Notes: generated by a model not told the origin, from the letters alone. Shown: positions 1-5,415, counted from the first letter of the stretch. The stretch is DNA of 6,742 bases from Actinomycetota bacterium (GCA_013817555.1 JACDCN010000116.1:1-6742); one strand, 5' to 3'. Translations and numbers: made by a program.

Positions 1-679
1 CCACGTAGACGAGCGCACGCACGACCCTTTCTCCGATCTCGTCGACTTCGATCAGGATCGCGTGCGGAACCTCTTCGCGCGTCAAGCGCAGCGCCTTCTC
101 GCGGATTACCTCTCCGACGCGCTCCTCAAGCGTGAGATTCGTCTTCTGCTCACCGGGGAAGTAGGCCGGCCCTTCGGGGAGGAGAAAGACGAGATCGCCG
201 CGGAGCTCCCCCACGCCGTCCTTCGTCACGGCGCTCACCGGGTGAAGCGCATGGAAGTCGCCGAGTTGCGAGGCCACCTGCATCTGGGAGAAAACGTGCC
301 CGCGCTTCAGCCGGTCGATCTTGTTCAGGGCGATCACGACCGGCTTGTCGAGCGCGAACACGCGACGGGCGATAAAACGATCGCCGGCGCCGATGCGCGC
401 GCGCGCGTCCACGACGAAGAGCACCGCGTCGACATCGACGAAGGAGGCGTCGACCGTTTCCTGCATCTTCTCGGTCAGCGGGTCGAGCGGACGTTGAAAT
501 CCGGGAAGGTCGACGAGCGCGAGCTGATAGTCGGGCCCGTTGGCGACCCCGAAGAGTCGGCGCCGCGTCGTGTTCGGAACGTTCGAGGTGATCGCGATCT
601 TCTCGCCGCAGAGAGCGTTGACGAGCGTCGACTTGCCGACGTTCGGCCGGCCGGCGACCGCCACGAGACCGGACTTCAC
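1..679 (-). CDS. era: GTPase Era, N-terminal part (gene runs off the window)
   Basis: Era is an essential-type GTPase that binds the 3' end of 16S rRNA and helps 30S subunit assembly. About 226 residues are visible. The G-domain motifs can be read in order: G1 GRPNVGKST (residues 10-18), a G2-like TTRRR around 35-39, G3 DLPG (about 54-57), G4 NKID (about 118-121) and G5 SA near 150. The last visible part (EEVPHAILIEVDEIGERVV) is the start of the C-terminal KH RNA-binding domain; the rest lies beyond position 1. The start is GTG at 679-677, because an in-frame TAG lies only two codons upstream. Only a weak purine-rich stretch precedes it. In G3 the common DTPG reads DLPG followed by FQRP, which still fits the D-x-x-G requirement. 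It follows cdd, as in Bacillus-type gene order. The identification is very secure; the exact start is well constrained. Confidence 0.96.
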   Translation of the reverse strand, partial: MKSGLVAVAGRPNVGKSTLVNALCGEKIAITSNVPNTTRRRLFGVANGPDYQLALVDLPGFQRPLDPLTEKMQETVDASFVDVDAVLFVVDARARIGAGDRFIARRVFALDKPVVIALNKIDRLKRGHVFSQMQVASQLGDFHALHPVSAVTKDGVGELRGDLVFLLPEGPAYFPGEQKTNLTLEERVGEVIREKALRLTREEVPHAILIEVDEIGERVVRALVYV

Positions 680-791
680 GGGCGCCTACTTTCGGGGCAC
701 CCCATCCCACCACCCACTGCGATCGTAACGAGGAAATCCTCATTCATGGGCAACGACTTCGCGCCGAAAGCGTGCTGATCGCTCCACAGGC

Positions 792-1178
792 TCACGGAAG
801 ATCCGCCGCCTCGAACGACTCGGGAAGGAGCTCGCTCGGGCTCATCGTCACAACGCGCCCCCCGTTGCGAAAGACGACTCTCTCGACGCCCATCTCGAGG
901 AGCCACTGGCGGCAGCCGCCGCAAGGCGACGCGGTGATCGCTGCGATGACGAAGTCGCCCGGCCGGTATCCCTCAGAGACAGCGCGGGCGAACGCCGTGC
1001 GCTCAGCGCAGACACCGAGTGGGTAGGCCGCGTTCTCGACGTTGACGCCCTCGACCACTCGACCGTCGCGCGCGAGCACTGCGCACCCGACATGAAACTC
1101 CGAGTACGGCGCGTACGCCCGCTTCGAGGCGGCGTCGGCGAGAGCGAGAAGCTCCAGGTCTGAAAGAACGCCGCTCAT
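792..1178 (-). CDS. cdd: Cytidine deaminase, homotetrameric type
   Basis: This enzyme hydrolyses cytidine and deoxycytidine to uridine and deoxyuridine with release of ammonia, in cytosolic pyrimidine salvage. The protein has 128 residues, the usual size of the small zinc-dependent tetrameric class. The N-terminal AYAPYSEFHVG segment (21-31) is typical of the family. The substrate-binding NVENAAY lies at 46-52. The catalytic CAE is at 57-59, with Glu59 as proton shuttle and Cys57 as zinc ligand, and PCGGCRQ at 85-91 supplies zinc ligands Cys86 and Cys89. The start was chosen at ATG 1178 because it overlaps the upstream lipid kinase/phosphatase stop as ATGA and gives a family-length protein; a longer open frame upstream would add 62 residues without family character. 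No clear Shine-Dalgarno is seen, which fits translational coupling. All catalytic residues are present. Confidence 0.96.
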   Translation of the reverse strand: MSGVLSDLELLALADAASKRAYAPYSEFHVGCAVLARDGRVVEGVNVENAAYPLGVCAERTAFARAVSEGYRPGDFVIAAITASPCGGCRQWLLEMGVERVVFRNGGRVVTMSPSELLPESFEAADLP

Positions 1179-1894
1179 CCGAAGGCCTGGAAGAGGACGA
1201 GAGTCGTGAGCGCGCCCAGCGCGCCACCACTCGCCACCTCGGAGGCGGAATGGACTCCGGTCTCGACGCGCGTCTGAGCAACGAGCAGGGCCATGATGAA
1301 GGCCAGGGACGAGATCAGAAAACGGTGCGACGAGTCGTCCAGGATCAGCGTCATCGCCATCCAACCGGCGAACGCGACCGCCGAGTGCCCGGACGGCAGC
1401 CCACCACGAAGCGGGGTGCCGCGGCCGGTGTAGGCCTTCACCGCGATCACGAGGATGACGGTCAGCGCGAGCGAGACGAGCGTGAGCTCCGCTGGCGCGT
1501 CGCTCAGCCGGTCGAGGAACCGAGAGCTCCGATCCGCGACCTCACCCGAGAAGACGAGATAACCGACCGCAACGGCGTTCAGCGCGGCGATCAAGACCGC
1601 CCCGGCGGCGATGTCCTTGGCAAGCTTCGCCATCGGGTCGAAGGAGGTGGAGGCGACGTCCACCGCCGCCTCGATGGCCGTGTTGACGAGCTCGGCCACA
1701 AGCACGAACGTGATCGCCAGCAGGAGCACCATCAGCTCGAGCCTGGAGACGCCGAATGCGACCGCGGCGACGAGCACCGCCGCGGCGATCGTGAAGTGGA
1801 TCCAGAGGTTTCGCTGCGTGCGCAGCGCATGGATCACCCCTTCCGCCGCGTAGTTGAAGCTGTCGAAGAGCGAGGGAGTGCGCTGACTGCTCAT
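1175..1894 (-). CDS. Fused DgkA-type lipid kinase / PAP2 phosphatase membrane protein
   Basis: The 239-residue integral membrane protein joins two domains of opposite chemistry. Residues about 8-118 are a DgkA-like kinase: the ELVNTAIEAAVD motif (68-79) and AKLAKDIAAGAV (89-100) are the family's active-site signatures. In Gram-positive bacteria such proteins phosphorylate undecaprenol rather than diacylglycerol. Residues about 135-239 are a PAP2 phosphatase: PSGH (167-170) with catalytic His170, and a TR-x5-H-x3-E motif with Arg209 and His215. Roughly six to seven hydrophobic segments are visible, at about 31-48, 52-70, 96-115, 137-153, 170-186, 191-208 and 222-238. Two departures from the PAP2 consensus stand out: the first motif K-x6-R-P reads K153-x6-T160-P161, and the last acidic residue is Glu219 instead of Asp. 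ATG 1894 is preferred to GTG 1951, since residues from Met onward match DgkA N-termini. The ATG lies inside a perfect inverted repeat. Which lipid each half uses is inference. Confidence 0.9.
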   Translation of the reverse strand: MSSQRTPSLFDSFNYAAEGVIHALRTQRNLWIHFTIAAAVLVAAVAFGVSRLELMVLLLAITFVLVAELVNTAIEAAVDVASTSFDPMAKLAKDIAAGAVLIAALNAVAVGYLVFSGEVADRSSRFLDRLSDAPAELTLVSLALTVILVIAVKAYTGRGTPLRGGLPSGHSAVAFAGWMAMTLILDDSSHRFLISSLAFIMALLVAQTRVETGVHSASEVASGGALGALTTLVLFQAFG

Positions 1895-1917
1895 GGGCCG
1901 GACTTTGGCCCATGAGC
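1889..1917. repeat. Perfect 11-bp inverted repeat covering the lipid kinase start codon
   Basis: The left arm GCTCATGGGCC (1889-1899) and right arm GGCCCATGAGC (1907-1917) are exact reverse complements around a 7-nt spacer (GGACTTT). On the gene strand the ATG at 1894-1892 lies in the 3' arm, so in mRNA the start codon would be paired. The other arm also contains an ATG (1913-1911), which is out of frame with the gene. It could be an mRNA hairpin limiting initiation, an operator, or part of a repeat element; the sequence alone does not decide. Confidence 0.7.
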
Positions 1918-2028
1918 GTGGAGGGGCGTGGGGAGCCAGGAGGTTCCCCACGCTCTAGAGAAGAAGGGGGCACGCGGGTGAAACATGGTTTCCCCCGCGA
2001 CCGTGAGCCGGAGGCGAACGGTGCTCAT
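1891..2028 (-). CDS. Possible 45-residue small protein or leader ORF between ybeY and the DgkA-PAP2 gene
   Basis: An open frame begins with ATG at 2028-2026, overlapping the ybeY stop TGA (2027-2025) as ATGA. It ends with TGA at 1893-1891, overlapping the next gene's ATG (1894-1892), again as ATGA. The product would begin MSTVRLRLTVAGETMF and end HAHGPKSGP. It shows no recognisable domain, membrane segment or signal peptide; it is basic, Pro-rich and contains two Trp. Its codons are less GC-rich at the third position (about three quarters by my count) than I would expect here, and include a rare-looking AGA. Most of its length also encodes three inverted repeats, which would explain a strange protein sequence. 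The frame may be fortuitous: 45 codons without a stop is not rare in GC-rich DNA. It could act as a coupling leader whose translation opens the downstream start hairpin. I do not recognise it. Confidence 0.25.
   Translation of the reverse strand: MSTVRLRLTVAGETMFHPRAPFFSRAWGTSWLPTPLHAHGPKSGP
1926..1953. repeat. 12-bp stem hairpin in the ybeY-dgkA spacer
   Basis: The arms are GCGTGGGGAGCC (1926-1937) and GGTTCCCCACGC (1942-1953), around the tetraloop AGGA. Pairing is perfect except position 1935/1944, which is a G·U pair in plus-strand RNA but an A·C mismatch in minus-strand RNA. Flanking G·U, G-C and G·U pairs (1925-1923 with 1954-1956) could lengthen the plus-strand stem. There is no U-run on either side, so it is a poor intrinsic terminator. 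Its compact, strong symmetry suggests a REP-like intergenic repeat or a structural mRNA element. Confidence 0.65.
1973..1999 (-). terminator. Candidate weak terminator or RNA-stability hairpin after ybeY
   Basis: Twenty-five nucleotides past the ybeY stop, arms 1973-1984 and 1988-1999 pair over 11 of 12 positions: six GC pairs, one T/C mismatch, then GAAAC with GTTTC, closing on a 3-nt loop. On the gene strand the hairpin is followed by a pyrimidine-rich TGCCCCCTTCTTCTC rather than a U-run. High-GC bacteria often have terminators without U-runs, so partial termination is plausible. No convincing promoter follows it, so at least some read-through into the lipid kinase gene is expected. Confidence 0.35.
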
Positions 2029-2405
2029 GTCGCCGCATACACCCGTTCGCGGGCCTCCATCTCGTCACCGTGTTCGTACCCGAGCAGGTGCAGAAGGCCG
2101 TGGACGAGCGGCCAGCGCCACTCCTCACCGATGACCGCAGGACAGAGGACTACGTCGCCGAGCGCCCGCGGAATCCCCTGAGGAAGCTCGTCGCGCCCGT
2201 CGAGCGGGAACGAGAGCACGTCCGTCGCCTCGTCGATCCCGAGATGCTCACGCTTCAGCTCCTGCATCTCCTCGCGAGCGACGAACACGATTCCGAGCTC
2301 ACCGTCGTCGAAACCCTCCGCGGCGAGCACGCGTCGCGCGATCTCCGCGGCTGCCCCTTCACCGACCTCGGCGCCGCTTCGGTTCTGAGTCTCGACCACG
2401 ATCAT
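2025..2405 (-). CDS. ybeY: Endoribonuclease YbeY (16S rRNA 3'-end maturation)
   Basis: YbeY is a zinc-dependent single-strand endoribonuclease that takes part in maturing the 3' end of 16S rRNA and in ribosome quality control. The diagnostic zinc motif H-x3-H-x5-H is intact at His102, His106 and His112, inside HGLLHLLGYEHG. Further family blocks are ATDVLSFP (60-67) and GDVVLCPAVI (83-92). At 126 residues it is shorter than the roughly 150 usual for the family; it appears to lack some N- and C-terminal length but no core motif. ATG 2405 lies 10 nt after the phoH stop. No Shine-Dalgarno is visible in that gap, so re-initiation after PhoH is likely. The pairing with phoH is conserved, and the PhoH-like YbeZ is reported as a YbeY partner in proteobacteria. 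Its stop overlaps an ATG (ATGA) that opens a small unknown frame. Confidence 0.95.
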   Translation of the reverse strand: MIVVETQNRSGAEVGEGAAAEIARRVLAAEGFDDGELGIVFVAREEMQELKREHLGIDEATDVLSFPLDGRDELPQGIPRALGDVVLCPAVIGEEWRWPLVHGLLHLLGYEHGDEMEARERVYAAT

Positions 2406-2415
2406 GCGGCGGGTT

Positions 2416-3375
2416 TCATCGGCTGCGCGCCGTGCCCGTCTCCTCGGCGTGCCGCTTGTATGCCTCGACGATCCGCTGGACGAGCTTGTGGCGGACGACG
2501 TCCGCGTTGCCGAACTCGACGAAGCCGATGCCGTCGATGCCCGCCAGGATGTCGCGAACCTGAATCAGCCCGGATGCCTGCTCGCGCGGGAGGTCGACTT
2601 GCGTGATGTCACCCGTCACGACCATCTTCGACCCGAACCCAAGGCGCGTGAGAAACATCTGCATTTGCTCGGGCGAGGTGTTCTGCGCCTCGTCGAGCAC
2701 GATGAAGGAGTCATTCAGCGTACGTCCACGCATGAACGCGAGCGGCGCGACCTCGATGGTTCCGCGCTCCATGTAACCGGCGAGGCGCTCGGCCTCGATC
2801 ATGTCGTAGAGGGCGTCGTAGAGCGGACGCAGGTACGGGTCGACTTTGGCGAGCATGTCGCCCGGCAGGAACCCGAGCCGCTCGCCGGCCTCCACCGCGG
2901 GTCGCGTGAGAATGATCCGACCGACGGTGCCTTCGGAGAGGGCGGCTACGGCGAGCGCCATCGCGAGGTACGTCTTCCCGGTTCCCGCCGGGCCGACCGC
3001 GAATGTCACCGTCCGGCTGCGGATCTCGTCGACGTAGCGCTTCTGGTTGACGGTCTTGGGCGAGATCTTCTTGCCGCGGTGCCGCCAGACGACGTCTTCG
3101 AAGACCTCGCGGACGTCCTCCGCCTGATCGATCGCGGCCAGGACGGCGCCGACCGTGTCGGGTCCGATCTCGTGTCCGCCCTCGACGAGCTCGGTCAATT
3201 CGTCCACGACCGCTCGCGCGGCGGCCACGTGCTCGTCGTCTCCGCCGAGTGTGAGCCGGTTCCCACGGAGCGCGATCGTGCAGCCGAGGCGCTCCCGGAG
3301 CGCGTCGAGCACGCCGTCCTGGACCCCAGCGAGCTCGGCCGCAACCTCATTCGAGACGTCCAGCACCTGTTGCAT
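2416..3375 (-). CDS. phoH: PhoH-like ATPase (YbeZ family)
   Basis: This is a 319-residue cytosolic ATPase of the PhoH/YbeZ family, thought to act with YbeY in rRNA maturation; its exact activity is not settled. Residues about 1-70 form a small N-terminal KH-like region, containing GNRLTLGGD. The P-loop ATPase domain follows, with Walker A GPAGTGKT (128-135), Walker B FIVLDEAQN (224-232) and the family motif TGDITQVDLP (254-263). ILTRPAVEAGERLGFLPGD (155-173) is another hallmark block. The length is normal for the family. ATG 3375 is favoured because the following residues (VLDVSNEVAAELAGVQD) match the usual N-terminus. No good Shine-Dalgarno lies directly before it; instead a GC-rich palindrome sits in the 44-nt gap after yqeY. 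In Bacillus a PgpH-type gene separates phoH and ybeY; here they are adjacent. Confidence 0.96.
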   Translation of the reverse strand: MQQVLDVSNEVAAELAGVQDGVLDALRERLGCTIALRGNRLTLGGDDEHVAAARAVVDELTELVEGGHEIGPDTVGAVLAAIDQAEDVREVFEDVVWRHRGKKISPKTVNQKRYVDEIRSRTVTFAVGPAGTGKTYLAMALAVAALSEGTVGRIILTRPAVEAGERLGFLPGDMLAKVDPYLRPLYDALYDMIEAERLAGYMERGTIEVAPLAFMRGRTLNDSFIVLDEAQNTSPEQMQMFLTRLGFGSKMVVTGDITQVDLPREQASGLIQVRDILAGIDGIGFVEFGNADVVRHKLVQRIVEAYKRHAEETGTARSR

Positions 3376-3390
3376 CGAATGGAGTGTAGG

Positions 3391-3408
3391 GGCGAGGCGT
3401 GCCTCGCC
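3391..3408. repeat. GC-rich palindrome in the yqeY-phoH gap
   Basis: GGCGAGGC (3391-3398) and GCCTCGCC (3401-3408) are perfect inverted arms with a 2-nt centre. In RNA this gives about 7 bp closing on a 4-nt loop. On the gene strand it lies 11 nt after the yqeY stop and ends 15 nt before the phoH ATG, in the place where a ribosome-binding site would be expected. No U-run follows. It may be an attenuating hairpin, an RNA processing or stability site, or an operator; the evidence is only its symmetry and location. Confidence 0.5.
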
Positions 3409-3419
3409 TTCCGAGCTCG

Positions 3420-3863
3420 TCAGGCGAGTTTTTCCTTGACCAGCTGACTCACGGTAGAGCCGTCGGCGCGGCCCGATACCTGGTGCATGACCCCGGCCAT
3501 GACGCGTCCAAGGTCGCGGATGCTCGTCGCGCCGACTTCGGAGATCACGTCGTCGATGATCTCCTCGATCTCATCCTCGGAGAGCGGCTCCGGCATGAAC
3601 TCCTCGAGGACCTCGAGCTCGTATTCCTCATCCTCCGCCTGCTCCTCCCGATCTCCCGCGCGGAAGGCGTCCGCGGCCTCGAGACGGCGCTTGCGCTCAC
3701 GTTGGAGCACCTGCAGCTCTTCGTCGTCGGAAAGCGGGCGCTCGAGCTCCTTCTCGGCGTTGCGAAGCGCGTTCAGGATCAGGCTGAGCGCATCCCGGCG
3801 ATCCGCGTCTCGAGCGAGCCGCGCCTCCTTCAACTCCTCCTCCATGCGCAGGATCAGGCTCAT
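3420..3863 (-). CDS. yqeY: GatB/YqeY domain-containing protein
   Basis: This 147-residue soluble protein has the YqeY fold, related to the C-terminal tRNA-binding domain of the GatB subunit of Glu/Asp-tRNA amidotransferase. A direct role for free-standing YqeY is not established; tRNA association is inferred from the family. The N-terminal helical part has the typical ARDADRRDALSLILNALRNAEKE (about 17-39). It is followed by a very acidic middle (about 70-103, including AEDEEYELEVLEEFMPEPLS) and the C-terminal GATSIRDLGRVMAGVM and GRADGSTVSQLVKEKL blocks characteristic of YqeY. The length is as expected. ATG 3863 overlaps the upstream HIT gene stop as TGATG, and a strong GGAGGT (3875-3870) sits 6 nt before it, within the HIT coding end. 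It follows the mtaB/HIT pair, as in many Gram-positive clusters, though the usual rpsU neighbour is absent. Confidence 0.94.
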   Translation of the reverse strand: MSLILRMEEELKEARLARDADRRDALSLILNALRNAEKELERPLSDDEELQVLQRERKRRLEAADAFRAGDREEQAEDEEYELEVLEEFMPEPLSEDEIEEIIDDVISEVGATSIRDLGRVMAGVMHQVSGRADGSTVSQLVKEKLA

Positions 3864-4225
3864 CAGCTCACCTCCGCAAGCGCTGTCGCCACTCGCCCCG
3901 CGTCGACGCGGCCGCCGAGCACGTGCCAGTGGAGATGGAAGATGGTCTGCCCCGCGCCGGCGCCCACGTTGACAAGCACGCGGTAGTCGTCCAGGCCGAC
4001 GGCCTCGGCGGTCTCCGCGACGAAGCGGAGCATCCGCCCGACCTCCTCGTCCGGAAAGGCGTCGATGTCCTTGAACGTATCGATATGGCGCTCGGGGAGG
4101 ACGAGGAGATGGGTCTCGGAGAGCGGGTTGATGTCGCGGATCGCAACGAACCCGTCGGTGCTGGCGACGTGATCGCCCTCCGCCACGAGGCCGCAGAACA
4201 GACAGTCCTCACGCGGCGACGGCAA
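3863..4225 (-). CDS. HIT-family (HINT-like) nucleotide hydrolase
   Basis: The 120-residue product belongs to the histidine triad superfamily, most like the HINT branch that hydrolyses purine nucleoside phosphoramidates such as AMP-lysine. The triad HLHWHVL lies at 97-103 (His97, His99, His101, with His99 the expected nucleophile). The N-terminal CLFCGLV (Cys8, Cys11) is the C-x2-C start common in HINT proteins, and AIRDINPLSETHLLVLPERHI (28-48) is the conserved core strand region. The start is TTG at 4225: it is preceded at 6 nt by a perfect AAGGAGG (4238-4232), and the protein then begins four residues before the family's conserved segment. An upstream ATG at 4285 would add 20 residues read from mtaB codons in another frame and is unlikely. 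The gene overlaps mtaB by 17 nt and yqeY by one base (TGATG). Physiological substrate is unknown. Confidence 0.93.
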   Translation of the reverse strand: MPSPREDCLFCGLVAEGDHVASTDGFVAIRDINPLSETHLLVLPERHIDTFKDIDAFPDEEVGRMLRFVAETAEAVGLDDYRVLVNVGAGAGQTIFHLHWHVLGGRVDAGRVATALAEVS

Positions 4226-5402
4226 GGATTCCCTCCTTCGACAGCGCGACAGCGCGCGCCTGCACCATCCGACCGACCTCTGCATCGACGAGCCACGGCG
4301 TGTAGTCGTCGCCGTACCCGCGCCCCGGCCGGTCGACGAGCACGCGATCCGTCGTCCCGAGCTTCGTCCTCCAGCGACGGCGGCAGAGCTCGTCCGAGCG
4401 GGCGCGCAGCCGCGCGCTGCGGTCCTTCTTCACGCGCGCCGCCACGGTGTCCGCCGCGGCGGTCACGGTTCCTGGCCGAGGCGAGTACGGGAAGACGTGG
4501 ACCTTCGTGATTCCCGCCTGCTCGACGACCTGCAGCGTCCGTTCGAACGCTCGCTCGTCCTCGCCCGGAAAGCCGACGATGACGTCGGAGGTGAGGTTGA
4601 AGTCGGACAGAGACTCAAGCTTGGCACGGAACTGCGCCGAGGTATAGCGACGCCCCATCGCACGCAGCACCGTGTCGTCTCCGGACTGCAACGGAATATG
4701 GAGATGGGCAGTGACGGACGCTGTCTCCCGAAGCGCGGATATCAGCTCGGCGGTCAGGTGGTTCACCTCGATGGAGGACAGCCGGAGCCGCTCCACGCCG
4801 GGAATCGCTCCGGCCTCGCGAACCAGTCGGGCGAGCGTGTACCGCGCCTCGCGGTCGCGGAAGCATCCAAGGTTGACTCCGGTCAAAACGATTTCTGGAT
4901 GTCCTTGGGAGACGCGCTTGCGGATCTCCCCGAGGACGGCGTCCGCCCGCCGGCTGCGGGTCGCGCCGCGCACGAGCGGGATCACGCAGAACGCGCACGA
5001 GAACGAGCAGCCGTCCTGGATCTTGACGAACGCACGTATCCTTTCGAGCCGAGCATCGGCCTGAACGCAGCCTATGGCGCCCACGTCTCGAGCCACCGCG
5101 TCCGGCAGATCCTCGCTTCCCGCGGATACGACCGCGACGTTCGTGGCGGCCGTCGCGAGTGCTCCTTCCAGGTTCGCTGCGCACCCCGTGACGTAGACAC
5201 GCCCGTGGACCCGAGCCGCGCGCGAGACCGCCTGCCGCGACTTCGAGACCGCCTCATGGGTCACGCAACAGGTGTTCACGACCGCGACGTCGCCCCCGCG
5301 CTCGACCTCCGTGTGGCCGTCCGCGAGCAGCCGCTCACGAATCGCCTGCGCATCGGCGAACGAGACCTTGCAGCCCAGGAAGCGCACGGAGAAGGTGGCC
5401 AT
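4209..5402 (-). CDS. mtaB: tRNA threonylcarbamoyladenosine methylthiotransferase MtaB
   Basis: MtaB converts t6A37 to ms2t6A in ANN-decoding tRNAs, using two iron-sulfur clusters and S-adenosylmethionine. The 397-residue protein has the three expected parts. The N-terminal UPF0004/MTTase domain has cluster cysteines Cys11 (LGCKVS), Cys45 (VNTCCVT) and Cys74 (VTGC). The radical-SAM domain has CSFSCAFC at 132-139 (Cys132, Cys136, Cys139), LTGVNLGCF near 173-181 and LHIPLQSGDD at 234-243. A C-terminal TRAM-like RNA-binding region covers about 345-397. The GCKVS...C..C spacing and LTGVNLG favour MtaB over MiaB or RimO, though paralogue assignment is by motif only. One oddity is Ser where many members have Asn in LGCKVN. 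ATG 5402 has AGGTGG (5412-5407) 4 nt upstream and lies 13 nt after the prmA stop; an earlier start at 5462 would add 20 residues overlapping prmA and is rejected. Confidence 0.93.
   Translation of the reverse strand: MATFSVRFLGCKVSFADAQAIRERLLADGHTEVERGGDVAVVNTCCVTHEAVSKSRQAVSRAARVHGRVYVTGCAANLEGALATAATNVAVVSAGSEDLPDAVARDVGAIGCVQADARLERIRAFVKIQDGCSFSCAFCVIPLVRGATRSRRADAVLGEIRKRVSQGHPEIVLTGVNLGCFRDREARYTLARLVREAGAIPGVERLRLSSIEVNHLTAELISALRETASVTAHLHIPLQSGDDTVLRAMGRRYTSAQFRAKLESLSDFNLTSDVIVGFPGEDERAFERTLQVVEQAGITKVHVFPYSPRPGTVTAAADTVAARVKKDRSARLRARSDELCRRRWRTKLGTTDRVLVDRPGRGYGDDYTPWLVDAEVGRMVQARAVALSKEGILAVAA
4232..4238 (-). promoter_or_regulatory. Strong Shine-Dalgarno that fixes the TTG start of the HIT gene
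   Basis: The gene strand reads AAGGAGG then GAATCC then TTG. This is one of the best ribosome-binding sites in the window and lies within the last codons of mtaB (Lys-Glu-Gly near residues 389-391). It is the main reason for choosing TTG 4225 over the upstream ATG at 4285. Confidence 0.8.
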
Positions 5403-5415
5403 CGGGCCACCTAGC

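Noticed and set aside
390..410. Run of alternating CG dinucleotides (gcgcgcgcgcg)
   Set aside because: It lies inside era and encodes DARARIG, a normal part of the G domain; ordinary codon bias rather than a repeat element.
150..743. Long minus-strand frame of 197 codons (Arg-rich) across the era region
   Set aside because: It is an out-of-frame shadow of era: the real frame carries all five GTPase motifs, while this one gives a low-complexity Arg-rich product typical of shifted GC-rich coding DNA.
705..760. Possible promoter before era (TTGCCC and TACGAT on the minus strand)
   Set aside because: The two boxes are 20 nt apart and match consensus only partly, too weak to annotate.
62..778. 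Plus-strand frame of 238 codons antisense to era
   Set aside because: Antisense shadow with no domain resemblance; GC-rich coding sequence often leaves the opposite strand open.
1895..1951. Longer lipid kinase start at GTG 1951
   Set aside because: The added 19 residues are encoded by the hairpin region and do not resemble DgkA N-termini; ATG 1894 begins where family similarity begins.
1918..1972. Possible promoter for the DgkA-PAP2 gene between the hairpins
   Set aside because: No pair of -35 and -10 like elements with acceptable spacing is visible in this GC-rich stretch.
2404..3447. Plus-strand frame of 347 codons antisense to phoH
   Set aside because: It is longer than PhoH itself, but has no recognisable motif, while the minus strand has full Walker A, Walker B and PhoH motifs. 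The long opening reflects codon bias.
4497..5414. Plus-strand frame of 305 codons antisense to mtaB
   Set aside because: Shadow of mtaB; the product is Arg/Asp-rich with no family features.
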